Part shown: positions 26,032-35,020 of the stretch, piece after piece | Layout of the letters: each line of letters starts with the position of its first letter | Numbering within the stretch: the first letter of the stretch is position 1 | NCBI GenBank assembly: GCA_022827625.1 | Contig: JAJEIE010000019.1 | Span: 248,001 to 312,000, forward strand | Direction of reading: 5' to 3' | Length of the DNA: 64,000 bases | Origin: Candidatus Poribacteria bacterium | Lineage (GTDB): Bacteria > Poribacteria > WGA-4E > WGA-3G | Notes under the pieces: model-generated | Databases searched by the model: none | Told to the model about the DNA's origin: nothing | Seen by the model: the letters and a program-made list of their open reading frames with translations, nothing else | Made by a program: the position numbers and the translations under genes

Positions 26032-26238
26032 ATGGAATCTATTATTGTTGAGAAACTCAAGCAGCTTCCGCCTGAATGTCATAAAGAGGTCATTGATTTT
26101 ATTGATTCGCTTCTGGCTAAAAAGGATGCAGATCGAAAAAAGAAACCAAAATTAGATTGGATTGGGGGGTTGGAAGAATATCGTGACCAGTATACAGCCC
26201 TTGAACTCGAAAAGAAAACACTGGAATGGAGAGATTAA
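26032..26238 (+). CDS. DUF2281-type small protein (antitoxin-like)
   Basis: 68 aa. Pattern EKLKQLPPECHKEVIDFIDSL is typical of DUF2281, often the antitoxin partner of PIN-domain toxins; that association is general knowledge. AAGGATG precedes the ATG. No toxin follows: the next frame, starting GTG at 26240, stops after eleven codons. It may be an orphan antitoxin or a remnant of a pair. Confidence 0.75.
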   Translation: MESIIVEKLKQLPPECHKEVIDFIDSLLAKKDADRKKKPKLDWIGGLEEYRDQYTALELEKKTLEWRD

Positions 26239-26297
26239 TGTGATTGAGTATTTTTCACCTAATTTGAGGTGACAAGATGCTATTAAAGGAGAACTCT

Positions 26298-27116
26298 ATG
26301 TTTGATCGAAAGACCCAGTCTACCTATAAACCTTTAACACTCGGTTTGATGCTCATATTTGGTTTGATGCTGCTTGCACATGTTGGGCATACTGTAGAAC
26401 CCGAAGTCTGGTTTTCCTTCAAAGGAAAGGACGCGAATGTTGCTGTAGATGCCAGCGGAAATGGCAATGACGGTGTAATTCTGGGCGGTGCGCAACGGGT
26501 GCCGAGTAAAGAGGGTGTCTTTGGGATGGGAATGGAATTCGATGATAGCAAGGAGCAGTTTATTGAATTCGATTACTTAATGCCCAACCCCGGCACACTT
26601 GGGTTCTGGTTTAAACCGTATTGGGACGGTGCCGGTGACGGCACTTATCGGTTATTCGATGCAAGCACGGTTGCGCTCTCCTTCTCCATTGGGAAAGGTA
26701 CCTTGGTGGGCCAACGCGAAGCCGATTTCGTTTTTTTGATAGAGAGTGCACTTGACATAGATGCGCTGATGACTGTTCCCGCCGCTGACGTTGTTAAAAA
26801 AGATGCGTGGATGCACGTAGCGGTGACCTGGAATTTTGAAGATGAGGCGTTCCTCTACATTAATGGTGAGGAGGTCGCGACAAAAGCTGGCATCGGACCG
26901 TTCCCTGAATTCCATAGACCCCCAAGGATTGGTGGTAATAACAAGTTTAATTATAGAGTTGCCGCATCGGGTGCTAACGGGGTTATGGATGAGTTCGCCA
27001 TTTACGGTGAGGCTTTATCCGCGAAGGAAATCCAAACAGAGATGGACCTCCGGGTTTCTGATGTTGAACCTGAGGGGAAACTCGCTGTTACTTGGGGTAG
27101 GATAAAAGCACAGTAA
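26298..27116 (+). CDS. Secreted LamG/concanavalin-like domain protein
   Basis: 272 aa. A signal peptide occupies residues 1-34 (MFDRKTQST, then hydrophobic run to GHTVEP). The rest is a LamG jelly-roll: VWFSFKGKDAN, DASGNGNDG, WMHVAVTWNFEDEAFLYING, and GVMDEFAIYGEALS near the end. Such domains bind carbohydrate or protein. AAGGAG precedes ATG 26298; an upstream ATG at 26277 lacks a ribosome site. Substrate not known. Confidence 0.9.
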   Translation: MFDRKTQSTYKPLTLGLMLIFGLMLLAHVGHTVEPEVWFSFKGKDANVAVDASGNGNDGVILGGAQRVPSKEGVFGMGMEFDDSKEQFIEFDYLMPNPGTLGFWFKPYWDGAGDGTYRLFDASTVALSFSIGKGTLVGQREADFVFLIESALDIDALMTVPAADVVKKDAWMHVAVTWNFEDEAFLYINGEEVATKAGIGPFPEFHRPPRIGGNNKFNYRVAASGANGVMDEFAIYGEALSAKEIQTEMDLRVSDVEPEGKLAVTWGRIKAQ

Positions 27117-27120
27117 GGAC

Positions 27121-27163
27121 AGCGTTTGTAGTAGTGCGATTCATCGCACGTTCCTAATAACGC
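27121..27163. repeat. Palindromic repeat, family C, between convergent genes
   Basis: TAGTGCGATTCATCGCAC core with outer AGCGTT / AACGCT arms; the core recurs in the 20.5 kb tandem repeats. It probably ends transcripts of LamG and the sulfatase. Confidence 0.7.
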
Positions 27164-28557
27164 TACTCATAATCCTCCAATTCATCCCGCAGCCGTTCCA
27201 ATTCCGCCTTTAGTTCCACAACAACCCCCGTATACCCCGGGTCTGCGTAGACATTATGCATCTCGTGTGGATCTTTCTCCAAATCAAACAGTTCCCACTC
27301 TGGTGGTGTAGAACGGTCAATCGCACCGCCTGATCCCAATGCCTCGCCGTAATAGTAGATGAGTTTATACCGTTCCGTCCGCACGCCGTAATGCGCCGGG
27401 ATATTGAAATGTGCCAGATGCATCCAGTACCGATAATACATGGATGTCCGCCAATCTGGAGGGGTCTCACCTGCTAACGCCCCTCGGAGACTCCGCCCTT
27501 GTATATCATCTGGGATTGAGATACCGGCGTAGTCGAGCAGGGTCGGTGCGAAATCGACGTTTAAGGCAATCTGTTCACTTACACCCGCCGCTTGAATCTC
27601 GTGTGGATACCGAACCAGCAACGGAATCCGCATCGATGCTTCGTACATGAACCGTTTATCATACCAGCCATGGTCGCCCAAGAAGAAGCCGTGATCTGCA
27701 GAATAGACGACGATCGTGTTTTCCGCTAAACCTTCCGCGTCCAGATAATCGAGCAGTCGTCCGACGTTCTCATCAATCGCGTGCGCGCAACGGAGATAGT
27801 TCTGCATGTAGCATTGGTAGTTCCACCGTTTCAAGTCGTCGCCTTCCAAACCTTCAGGTGTCGGTTCGGGCAGATGATTTTTCCGTTGCATGATGCTGAC
27901 CTGCGCTGTGTTCATTGCGGCACCCGCTGCCCGATTTTTGTAATCGTCATTGAAAGTTGGTGGTTCAGGAATTTCGTCTGTATAGAGGTGTCGGTGCTTC
28001 GGATTCGGAAAAAACGGGTCGTGTGTTGCTTTATAGGTCGTCATCAGAAAAAACGGCTGATCTGCTTCCCTGTTTTGTAGCCAGTTCAGTGAACTATCCG
28101 TCACGATGTCTGCGGAGTATCCATTGAATTTTTTCCGTTTCCCCATCTCAATCATTTCAGGGTCAATATGCGCGCCTTGCACGGGGAACACATTCCAGTA
28201 ATCGAATCCATGCGGATCGCTGACCCCACCGTGTCCGAGATGCCATTTCCCGACAATCGCCGTCTGGTATCCATCCCCATGCAGTCGTTGGGCGAGCGTC
28301 TGTTCCTGCGTGTGGTCGATTGTATCGGCGAGGGTTTTGATACCGGTTTTGTGGCTGTATTTTCCGGTGAGAATAGAGCCACGCGCCGGTGTGCAGATAG
28401 CGTTCGTGCAGAAACAGTTGTTGAATCGCATCCCACCATTACCAATTCGGTCGATATTCGGGGTGCGATTCATCTCGCTCCCGTAGCAGCTAATTGCGGG
28501 CGCGGCGTGGTCATCGGATACGATGAGAAGTATATTCGGTTTGTACGTCGTTGACAT
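27163..28557 (-). CDS. Sulfatase (type I)
   Basis: 464 aa. Hydrolysis of an unknown sulfate ester. N-terminal metal motif ILLIVSDDHAAP. The formylglycine signature is CTPAR, with Cys in CTNAICTPARGSIL at about residue 56. The central KWHLGHGG motif and the metal motif YSADHGFFLGDHGWY are present. No signal peptide seen, so it may be cytoplasmic or exported by another route. It starts 3 bases after the stop of the alcohol dehydrogenase upstream, so the two genes form an operon. Confidence 0.94.
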   Translation of the reverse strand: MSTTYKPNILLIVSDDHAAPAISCYGSEMNRTPNIDRIGNGGMRFNNCFCTNAICTPARGSILTGKYSHKTGIKTLADTIDHTQEQTLAQRLHGDGYQTAIVGKWHLGHGGVSDPHGFDYWNVFPVQGAHIDPEMIEMGKRKKFNGYSADIVTDSSLNWLQNREADQPFFLMTTYKATHDPFFPNPKHRHLYTDEIPEPPTFNDDYKNRAAGAAMNTAQVSIMQRKNHLPEPTPEGLEGDDLKRWNYQCYMQNYLRCAHAIDENVGRLLDYLDAEGLAENTIVVYSADHGFFLGDHGWYDKRFMYEASMRIPLLVRYPHEIQAAGVSEQIALNVDFAPTLLDYAGISIPDDIQGRSLRGALAGETPPDWRTSMYYRYWMHLAHFNIPAHYGVRTERYKLIYYYGEALGSGGAIDRSTPPEWELFDLEKDPHEMHNVYADPGYTGVVVELKAELERLRDELEDYE

Positions 28558-28560
28558 GGC

Positions 28561-29583
28561 TTATTCCCAGGGTTTAAGGATGATTTTAGAACTTTCGTGG
28601 GATGCAGAGGTCTCAAATGCCTGTTGGATCTCGCTCATCGGGAGGATATTGCTGATGAGCATATCCAGAAGCGGTGAACCTTCAATAACTTTCATCAGTC
28701 CAGGGAACTGACTCAAGTTATAATGCCATGCGCCAGCGAGCTTCAACCCTTTACCGATAAGGTCGGGGCTGACGTGGATAACGGTGTCGTTTCCGCCGCT
28801 TTGACCGACGAAGGCGATGGTGCCGCGTCTGCGCGTCGCGTCAATACAGAGTCGGTGTGCTTGAACGTTCCCTGAACAGTCGAGTGCGAAATCGACACCG
28901 CGTCGATCTGTCGTGAGATCGCGAATCTGATCGACGGCATCCTCGTCCGTTGGATTGATAACCGCTTCGGCTCCCATCTGTTTTGCGCGTTCCACACGCC
29001 ACGGAATCAGTTCCGCCGCGATGACTTTCGCACCACGGAACCGAGCGTTCGTGATTGCACCAAAACCGACGGGTCCTATCCCTGTGATAAGTACAGTGTG
29101 TGTGGCGTTAACACCCATCTCATCAAAAGCGCGGTACGACGGGCCCAAGGCGCAACACGCCAGCGAGGCGTGTTCGTAAGAGACACCGTCTGGAATCTTG
29201 GGAAGCAACCAAGACGGCTTCAGAATATACTGTGCCATCGTCGCACCCCCGTAAGAGGAACCGACGAATTCCTCAAAGTTATAGTTGTTCTCGCAGTGGA
29301 TGTAATCCCCGTCGGTGCAAAGCACGCATTTCCCACACGGATATTGGGGCATCACAACCACCCGGTCGCCGACTTCTACTTTTCCGGGTTGCGCAATGTC
29401 AACGACCTCGCCTGCTGCTTCATGTCCAAGCCAATCGGTTTTGTGTCCGTGTTCAAAAGCGTGGTATTCCGTACACATCGGGGATGCGTGAATCTTCACA
29501 ACGACCCAATCCTCTTTCGGGGTCGGGTCTGGTGCGTCAATCAATCCTGCCTGTCGTTCACCTAAAATTGCTGCTACTTGCAT
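28561..29583 (-). CDS. Zinc-type medium-chain alcohol dehydrogenase
   Basis: 340 aa. NAD(P)- and Zn-dependent oxidation of an alcohol or sugar. Catalytic zinc ligands: Cys37 in SPMCTEYHAFEHG, His and Glu in LGHEAAGEV. The structural zinc cluster is CGKCVLCTDGDYIHCEN. The Rossmann motif is VLITGIGPVGFGA. Followed by a sulfatase, which suggests use of desulfated products. Confidence 0.92.
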   Translation of the reverse strand: MQVAAILGERQAGLIDAPDPTPKEDWVVVKIHASPMCTEYHAFEHGHKTDWLGHEAAGEVVDIAQPGKVEVGDRVVVMPQYPCGKCVLCTDGDYIHCENNYNFEEFVGSSYGGATMAQYILKPSWLLPKIPDGVSYEHASLACCALGPSYRAFDEMGVNATHTVLITGIGPVGFGAITNARFRGAKVIAAELIPWRVERAKQMGAEAVINPTDEDAVDQIRDLTTDRRGVDFALDCSGNVQAHRLCIDATRRRGTIAFVGQSGGNDTVIHVSPDLIGKGLKLAGAWHYNLSQFPGLMKVIEGSPLLDMLISNILPMSEIQQAFETSASHESSKIILKPWE

Positions 29584-29662
29584 GCTTGTGCCTCGTTCTT
29601 TCTGCTAAAAATATAAAAGGACTTCAGTTAAACCTCCACACATTTTAGCATAAGTCGACCTA

Positions 29663-29785
29663 TATAGTAAAACCGAAAAATAAGTGTACATTCGTAGCAT
29701 AAACTGTTAGTTTGTGCAGGAGTGGCACGCAAACTAACAGTTTGCGCTACAATCGGGGGGGCAAGTAATTATTGACTTTACTATA
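29663..29785. repeat. MITE-like element, family A, full copy
   Basis: Outer ends TATAGTAAA and TTTACTATA, inner arms GTAGCATAAACTGTTAGTTT (29694 on) and CAAACTAACAGTTTGCGCTA (29730 on). Same layout as 16186-16310. No open frame inside. It lies in the 498-base gap before the RidA gene, which otherwise holds repeat B and a promoter. Confidence 0.85.
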
Positions 29786-29816
29786 AAGCAAATTGTACGG
29801 AGTCATTCAACTCGCC

Positions 29817-29842
29817 TGTAGGAGGGATTTCCGAATCCCGAC
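29817..29842. repeat. Dispersed palindrome, family B
   Basis: TGTAGGAGGGATTTCCGAAT then CCCGAC, identical in core to the copy at 3220-3245. A family F fragment follows at about 29880. Confidence 0.85.
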
Positions 29843-29908
29843 ACACCACATTGGGAATAGATATCCCGATCGCGACTTTTACTGACGGCTGATAGCCAAA
29901 AACTTTGC

Positions 29909-29937
29909 TTGACAAAATTGGCGAAAATCTGTTTAAT
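29909..29937 (+). promoter_or_regulatory. Sigma-70-type promoter for ridA-like and fabV genes
   Basis: TTGACA at 29909-29914 and TTTAAT at 29932-29937, 17 bases apart. The predicted start is about 138 bases before the RidA ATG. The leader can form GCCGTAATTGCGGC and AGCTTGCAAGC hairpins. Confidence 0.7.
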
Positions 29938-30081
29938 AATAGAGGCGGATACAAACAGTTCGCGTAAGTTTCCGCTCGTTTTAGGGCGCAGCTTGCAAGC
30001 CCATCTTCCAAAGCACGCCAAAAAAACGCCGTAATTGCGGCTTATGAGAATTTAATCCATTTGTAAAAAGGAAAAAATCAG

Positions 30082-30543
30082 ATGAAAATAGAACAACGAC
30101 TTGAAGAATTAGGTGTTGAACTCCCAGAACCAGCGGTGCCTGTAGCGAATTACGTTACAACTGTGCAGACCGGCAATCTCATATTTACTTCCGGACATGG
30201 ACCGGGATCCGGCGAAGGTCCAATCTATAAGAGCCAACTCGGTACAGATGCGACGATCGAAGAAGGCTACGCCTCGGCGCGTCAAGTAGCACTCGGCTTG
30301 CTAAGCACCCTCAAACACGCCCTCGGCGATCTCGACCGAATCAAGCGCGTCGTCAAAGTGGTCGGGTTCGTCAACTCAGCACCCGACTTCACCGATCAAC
30401 CGGCGGTGGTTAACGGCGCATCCGATTTCTTCGTTGAGGTATTCGGCGATAAAGGCAAACATGCCCGTTCCGCAGTCGGTATGGTGCAACTGCCCGGTGG
30501 AATTCCGGTTGAGGTTGAGATGGTTGTTGAAATTGAAGACTAA
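30082..30543 (+). CDS. RidA/YjgF family protein
   Basis: 153 aa. Family members hydrolyse reactive enamine or imine intermediates. Typical motifs: GNLIFTSGHGPG near residue 32, ARQVALGLLSTLKHALGDLDR near 75-95, and HARSAVGMVQLPGGIPVEVE at the end. The Arg in HARSAVG is the residue used by active RidA proteins to bind the carboxylate, and it is present. AAAAGGAAAAAATC precedes the ATG. It is 23 bases from fabV and likely co-transcribed. Confidence 0.93.
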   Translation: MKIEQRLEELGVELPEPAVPVANYVTTVQTGNLIFTSGHGPGSGEGPIYKSQLGTDATIEEGYASARQVALGLLSTLKHALGDLDRIKRVVKVVGFVNSAPDFTDQPAVVNGASDFFVEVFGDKGKHARSAVGMVQLPGGIPVEVEMVVEIED

Positions 30544-30566
30544 CCGCGTAAAAAAAGAAGGATACA

Positions 30567-31760
30567 ATGGCAGTTCAAATTATTAAACCGCGGATACGCG
30601 GGTTTATCTGTACCAATGCCCATCCGGTAGGGTGTCAGACGAATGTACAAAACCAAATCGATGAGATTAAACAAGGTATTCCACACAAAGACACTGGTAT
30701 GAATGCGCTTGTCGTCGGCGCATCCACCGGATATGGACTCGCCTCTCGTATCGCTTTGACGTATGCTTACGGTGCCAAAACGCTTGGGCTCCTCTATGAA
30801 CGTCCACCTGATGACAGACGCACCGCAACTGCGGGTTACTACAACACCGCGGCTTTCCATCAACAGGCAGCAGCGGACGGGTTTTTCGCCGACAGTCTCA
30901 ATGGAGACGCGTTTTCCAATGAAATGAAAGCGGAAGCCATTGATCGCCTCAAAGCAGACTTCGGCAAAATAGATATCCTCGTTTATAGCATCGCCGCACC
31001 ACGCAGAATCCACCCGAACACAGGGACCTCACATGCGTCTGTCCTCAAACCGATCGGAGAACCCTATACAGGGAAGACAATCGATCTGAATCGTGAAGTC
31101 ATCACGCCTGTAACGATTGAACCTGCGAGTGACCAAGAGATCACGGATACGATCGCCGTGATGGGGGGTGAGGACTTAGAGATGTGGGTTGACGCATTAA
31201 CCGAGGCGGAATTGCTCGCACCAGAAGTGACAGTCGTTGCCTATACCTACATCGGCAGCCCCTTAACCTGGCCGATTTATTGGGATGGGACTATCGGTAG
31301 AGCAAAAGACGATTTGAAAACACGTGTGGACGCACTCGATGAACGACTCACGAACCAACTCGGCGGTAGTGCCTATATTTCGGTGAACAAAGCCGTCGTA
31401 ACGCAAGCCTCCGCGGCGATTCCTGTTGTGCCACTTTACGTCAGCATTCTCTATGACATTATGAACGCCAAGGGCATCAATGAGGCTCCCATTGGGCAGA
31501 TGAAACGGCTTTTCTCGGAGCATCTCGGACCCGGGATGGAACCGCAACTCGATGCTGAACGCTATATCCGACTGGATGATCGCGAGCTGCAGCCTGAGGT
31601 GACCGACGCGGTAACGGAGCGGTGGGAACAGATTGATACCGACAATTTCCATGAACTCTCCGATTACGCAGGTTTCAGACGACGCTTCCGAAACCTCTTC
31701 GGGTTTGAAGTTGAGGGGGTGGACTACGATGAAGCGGTAGAGACAGAGTTGGTGTTTTAG
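30567..31760 (+). CDS. fabV: Enoyl-ACP reductase FabV
   Basis: 397 aa, the family's usual length. Reduces trans-2-enoyl-ACP with NADH in the last step of fatty acid elongation. N-terminal IIKPRIRGFICTNAHP and the long Rossmann glycine motif VVGASTGYGLASR (50-62) are diagnostic. The Y-x8-K catalytic pair is Tyr238 and Lys247 (YWDGTIGRAK). FabV differs from FabI in the Y-x8-K spacing. Follows the RidA gene. Confidence 0.96.
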   Translation: MAVQIIKPRIRGFICTNAHPVGCQTNVQNQIDEIKQGIPHKDTGMNALVVGASTGYGLASRIALTYAYGAKTLGLLYERPPDDRRTATAGYYNTAAFHQQAAADGFFADSLNGDAFSNEMKAEAIDRLKADFGKIDILVYSIAAPRRIHPNTGTSHASVLKPIGEPYTGKTIDLNREVITPVTIEPASDQEITDTIAVMGGEDLEMWVDALTEAELLAPEVTVVAYTYIGSPLTWPIYWDGTIGRAKDDLKTRVDALDERLTNQLGGSAYISVNKAVVTQASAAIPVVPLYVSILYDIMNAKGINEAPIGQMKRLFSEHLGPGMEPQLDAERYIRLDDRELQPEVTDAVTERWEQIDTDNFHELSDYAGFRRRFRNLFGFEVEGVDYDEAVETELVF

Positions 31761-31794
31761 TACATAGTAGCTGTGGAGGTCAAACAGAACCTGA

Positions 31795-32133
31795 ATGCGG
31801 GATATACGACCAAGAAAATTACAAGCTCACCGAACTTCAAACGGCAGAGAACCCTTCACTGAGTGGTACGACTCAATTCGAGATGAAGAGATAGAAAACA
31901 GAATTGGAAGACGGCTTGACCGGATCAGATCTGGCAATTTTGGTGATTACCGATCTGTTGGTGCTGGAGTGTTTGAATTGCGGTTCTCTTTCGGTGCGGG
32001 TTACCGCATCTATTTTGGTGAAGTGGATGACACGATCATTCTTCTGCTCTGTGGGGGCGACAAGTCATCGCAGGTGAGGGATATTGAACGCGCAAAAAGG
32101 TATTGGCTGGAATATAAGGAGGCACACCGATGA
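31795..32133 (+). CDS. RelE/HigB-type toxin
   Basis: 112 aa. A RelE-fold ribonuclease-type toxin by pattern: FTEWYDSIRDEEIENRIGRR, GDYRSVGAGVFELRF, GYRIYFG and LLCGGDKSSQ. Members of this group (phage-derived Gp49-like/HigB-1) cut mRNA at the ribosome. It overlaps the antitoxin start by four bases. Toxin-first order is normal for HigBA-like pairs. Start supported by GGAGG about 14 bases upstream; internal starts cannot be excluded. Confidence 0.85.
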   Translation: MRDIRPRKLQAHRTSNGREPFTEWYDSIRDEEIENRIGRRLDRIRSGNFGDYRSVGAGVFELRFSFGAGYRIYFGEVDDTIILLLCGGDKSSQVRDIERAKRYWLEYKEAHR

Positions 32134-32534
32134 CGAAATATCGAACATGGCAAGAGATCTTATTGGAACGGCTTGCTGCTGACCAGAAAAGGGCAATCGG
32201 CTATCTTGACGTAGCACTTGAGGAGTATCAAGAAGATGGGGATACACCCTTCTTTCTACTGGGTCTCCAAAATGTTGTAGAAGCACGAGGCGGAGTTGCA
32301 AAGGTTGCTAAGCAAGTGGGTATTAAGGCGCAATGCCTCTCGGATATGCTCGCAAGCGACGAGGCACCGCGTCTGGATATGCTTATCAAAATTCTCCATG
32401 CCCTCGGATGCCGACTGTCGATCCAACCCTTAAAGCCGATAGAACCTAACGCCGAACTCGCTGCAGCTGAGACTTCAATTGTGCCTTCAGAAGTATCAAA
32501 CCCCAGTGCTGAAGTCTCGGTAGAAAAAAGATGA
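32130..32534 (+). CDS. HTH antitoxin of the toxin-antitoxin pair
   Basis: 134 aa. Helix-turn-helix region GGVAKVAKQVGIKAQCLSDM then LDMLIKILHALGCRL is typical of addiction-module antidotes that bind the toxin and repress the operon. The C-terminal 40 residues are Glu/Ala/Pro-rich and unstructured. ATG start overlaps the toxin stop. The N-terminal LLERLAADQK segment may neutralise the toxin. Confidence 0.85.
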   Translation: MTKYRTWQEILLERLAADQKRAIGYLDVALEEYQEDGDTPFFLLGLQNVVEARGGVAKVAKQVGIKAQCLSDMLASDEAPRLDMLIKILHALGCRLSIQPLKPIEPNAELAAAETSIVPSEVSNPSAEVSVEKR

Positions 32535-32555
32535 ATTGTTACATAGAAACCTCTT

Positions 32556-32580
32556 AACCGGCAACTGAAAACTGATAACT
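32556..32580. repeat. Heptamer repeat tract (family F)
   Basis: AACCGGCAACTGAAAACTGA followed by TAACT between the antitoxin and ThuA genes. Confidence 0.5.
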
Positions 32581-32598
32581 ATCCTAAAGGAGAAACCT

Positions 32599-33327
32599 AT
32601 GACGCAACCCATTCAGGTTACAGTCTGGAATGAATTTAGACACGAAAAAACAAACGAATTCATTGGGGGTCTCTATCCCAATGGGATTCACGGTGCGATT
32701 GCGGATGGTCTCGACAAAGCAGGCGGTTTTAAAGTCCGCTCTGCAACGTTAGATGAACCCGAACACGGCTTAACCGACGATGTTCTTTCAAGCACGGATG
32801 TCCTCATCTGGTGGGGACATGCCGCACACGGTGCCGTTGAGGACGCTATCGCTGCGAAAGTTCGCGCACGCGTGTTGGACGGTATGGGGCTTATTGTCCT
32901 CCATTCAGCACACTATTCTAAACCCTTTACAGGTTTGATGGGGACCTCGTGTAGCCTCAAATGGCGCGAAGCCGCTGAAAAAGAACGTCTCTGGGTGATT
33001 GAACACGGGCATCCGATTGTTGAAGGCTTGGGTGAATACTTTGAAATAGAACACGCCGAAATGTATGGCGAACCCTTCGATATTCCTGAGCCGGATACGC
33101 TCATTTTTGTCAGTTGGTTCCCGGGGGGTGAAGTCTTCCGAAGCGGATGCTGTTATTATCGCGGGCGAGGCAAGATCTTCTATTTCCGTCCTGGTCATGA
33201 GACCTACCCGATCTATTACGATGAGAACGTTCGGCATGTCATCGCAAACGCAGCACGGTGGGCGGCGCCCGGTAATGCCCCGACACCGGTCTTTGGAAAC
33301 GCACAGCCGTTGGAGCCTTTGGAATAA
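32599..33327 (+). CDS. ThuA-domain protein (trehalose utilisation-like)
   Basis: 242 aa. A class I glutamine-amidotransferase-like fold: [43 protein letters not shown], and [15 protein letters not shown] near the C-terminus. ThuA is tied to trehalose and other disaccharide oxidation, but the reaction in this subgroup is unproven. AAAGGAG precedes the ATG. A hairpin at 33341-33364 follows, then the transporter gene 57 bases away. Confidence 0.9.
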   Translation: MTQPIQVTVWNEFRHEKTNEFIGGLYPNGIHGAIADGLDKAGGFKVRSATLDEPEHGLTDDVLSSTDVLIWWGHAAHGAVEDAIAAKVRARVLDGMGLIVLHSAHYSKPFTGLMGTSCSLKWREAAEKERLWVIEHGHPIVEGLGEYFEIEHAEMYGEPFDIPEPDTLIFVSWFPGGEVFRSGCCYYRGRGKIFYFRPGHETYPIYYDENVRHVIANAARWAAPGNAPTPVFGNAQPLEPLE

Positions 33328-33340
33328 GGTCTCCGAGAGT

Positions 33341-33364
33341 GAGCGGGTTCGGGAGAACCCGCTC
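33341..33364 (+). terminator. Hairpin terminator after ThuA gene
   Basis: GAGCGGGTTC-GGGA-GAACCCGCTC, a perfect ten-pair stem 13 bases after the stop, followed by ATTATCATT. Confidence 0.75.
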
Positions 33365-33384
33365 ATTATCATTAGGAATCCCCT

Positions 33385-34881
33385 ATGCAGTCAGAAGAAA
33401 ACCAAAAGACTGAATCTGTTGACATTCCACCCGTTACCGGTCCTTATGCTGAACCGTGGTCCCTGAAAAAAATAATTGCACTCGCTGCCGTGTTTGGACC
33501 TGCGGCGATTGTCGCTTCCGTGAGTATTGGCGCAGGCGAAACGATCGTTGTCGTCCGAGCGGGGGCGTGGGCAGGCTATAACTTGCTCTGGCTCGTCCTA
33601 CTTAGTTGTGTCGTGAAAGGTATCTTCGTCACGTATCTACTTGGGCGTTATACGGCAGTCAGTGGCGAATATATCGGACACCGACTCGTCAAGCTGCCCG
33701 GACCGCGGGGGTGGTTCCTTATCGCGATTGTCATCTTTGAAATGGTCGGGGCACCTTTGGCGTGGGTACCAATCGGGAAACCGTGCGGTGCGTTACTCCA
33801 TCATTTATTCAGAGACGCGCTACCCTCCGGAATCTCACAACCCGTTTGGGAAAACCTCATCACGTCCTGTTTCATCACCCTTGCTCTCCTTTTCGGTTTG
33901 CGTATCTCCTTTGAAAAACTCGAAAAGCAGCAGCTCATTATCTGTGCCATCCTCGTTGTCGGAACGATCATCGGCACTTTGATGGTGCGTCCTGACTTCG
34001 GTAAAGCCCTTGTTGGGACCCTCCGTTTTGGGCATCTACCTGAGTTTCCTGAGTGGGCGCCGCAGGATGCGGTTGAGAATCCGTTATTAACAATGGCGAC
34101 GGCATTCGGTTATGTCGGTGGATCTGTGATGGGGTACATCGTCTACGCGAATTGGGTTGGCATCCACCGCTGGGGTATGACATCCCATCGCAGCATTGAG
34201 GATGTTCGCAAACTCGCTGGTGAACGCGATAGAATCGATTACCTCCCTGAGCAACCTGAACAGGTGAGTCAACTCCGGCAAATTCTCGCACCGCTCCGCT
34301 GGGATATCGGCATGGGTGCGATCGTCCTCTTCATTGTGACGGGTGCTTTCATGATTTCAGGGGCGGCTGTTCTGTATGGCATGCAAAGCACCTTTGAAGG
34401 GTGGAGTTTGCTGACGGATCAGGCGAGCGTCTGGCAAAACATTCACGGTTCACTCGTCTGGGTGTATTATATCTGTATCATCGTTGCATTGTGGGGAACG
34501 CTGCAGGCACTCCCCGAGATCTATGCCCGCGTAATGCAAGAGTTCTTTCAGGCGGTCTGGCCCCAACGCGAATGGCGTTACGGGACGCTTCGCAAATGGA
34601 TCTGTCTCTATATCTTTATTACCACGATGGTGCTCATCTGGTTGAACATCCCGTTCGACATCTTGACGCAGATTGCCGGGTTTATTTTGGCGAATTTTTC
34701 AATTGCTATAATGATGCTTGCTGCGTTATACTTGAACGCCAAACTGCCACGTGTGTATCGGACGCGCCCCTTCATGTTCTTCGGTGCGCTTATTTCCGCA
34801 GGTGTACTTATTGTGTTTGCTGGAATTAGCGGTTGGGGTTTAAGCGTCAAGGTTGCCAAACTGATCAGCGGATGGTTCTGA
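33385..34881 (+). CDS. NRAMP-related membrane transporter lacking the DPGN motif
   Basis: 498 aa, about 11 transmembrane helices. Overall NRAMP-like order, but the helix-1 metal motif D-P-G-N is replaced by SIGAGE at 47-52. That places it among NRAMP-related proteins of uncertain substrate (possibly Mg or another ion) rather than Mn/Fe importers. A soluble insertion near 270-300 (RKLAGERDRIDYLPEQPEQ) lies between helices. It overlaps no neighbour and precedes a PhyH gene. Confidence 0.82.
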   Translation: MQSEENQKTESVDIPPVTGPYAEPWSLKKIIALAAVFGPAAIVASVSIGAGETIVVVRAGAWAGYNLLWLVLLSCVVKGIFVTYLLGRYTAVSGEYIGHRLVKLPGPRGWFLIAIVIFEMVGAPLAWVPIGKPCGALLHHLFRDALPSGISQPVWENLITSCFITLALLFGLRISFEKLEKQQLIICAILVVGTIIGTLMVRPDFGKALVGTLRFGHLPEFPEWAPQDAVENPLLTMATAFGYVGGSVMGYIVYANWVGIHRWGMTSHRSIEDVRKLAGERDRIDYLPEQPEQVSQLRQILAPLRWDIGMGAIVLFIVTGAFMISGAAVLYGMQSTFEGWSLLTDQASVWQNIHGSLVWVYYICIIVALWGTLQALPEIYARVMQEFFQAVWPQREWRYGTLRKWICLYIFITTMVLIWLNIPFDILTQIAGFILANFSIAIMMLAALYLNAKLPRVYRTRPFMFFGALISAGVLIVFAGISGWGLSVKVAKLISGWF

Positions 34882-34907
34882 TTAAGACCAAAGCCATGCA
34901 ACCCACT

Positions 34908-34933
34908 TGTAGGAGGGATTTCCAAATCCCGAC
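34908..34933. repeat. Dispersed palindrome, family B
   Basis: TGTAGGAGGGATTTCCAAAT then CCCGAC; one base off the copies at 3220 and 29817. Confidence 0.85.
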
Positions 34934-35020
34934 TTGTGTGAATGGCTCTGAATTAAAATTAACTGATGTGAAGGTGTAGAATACTCTCAACAATTCTGAA
35001 GTTTCAAAAGGAGATAAATC

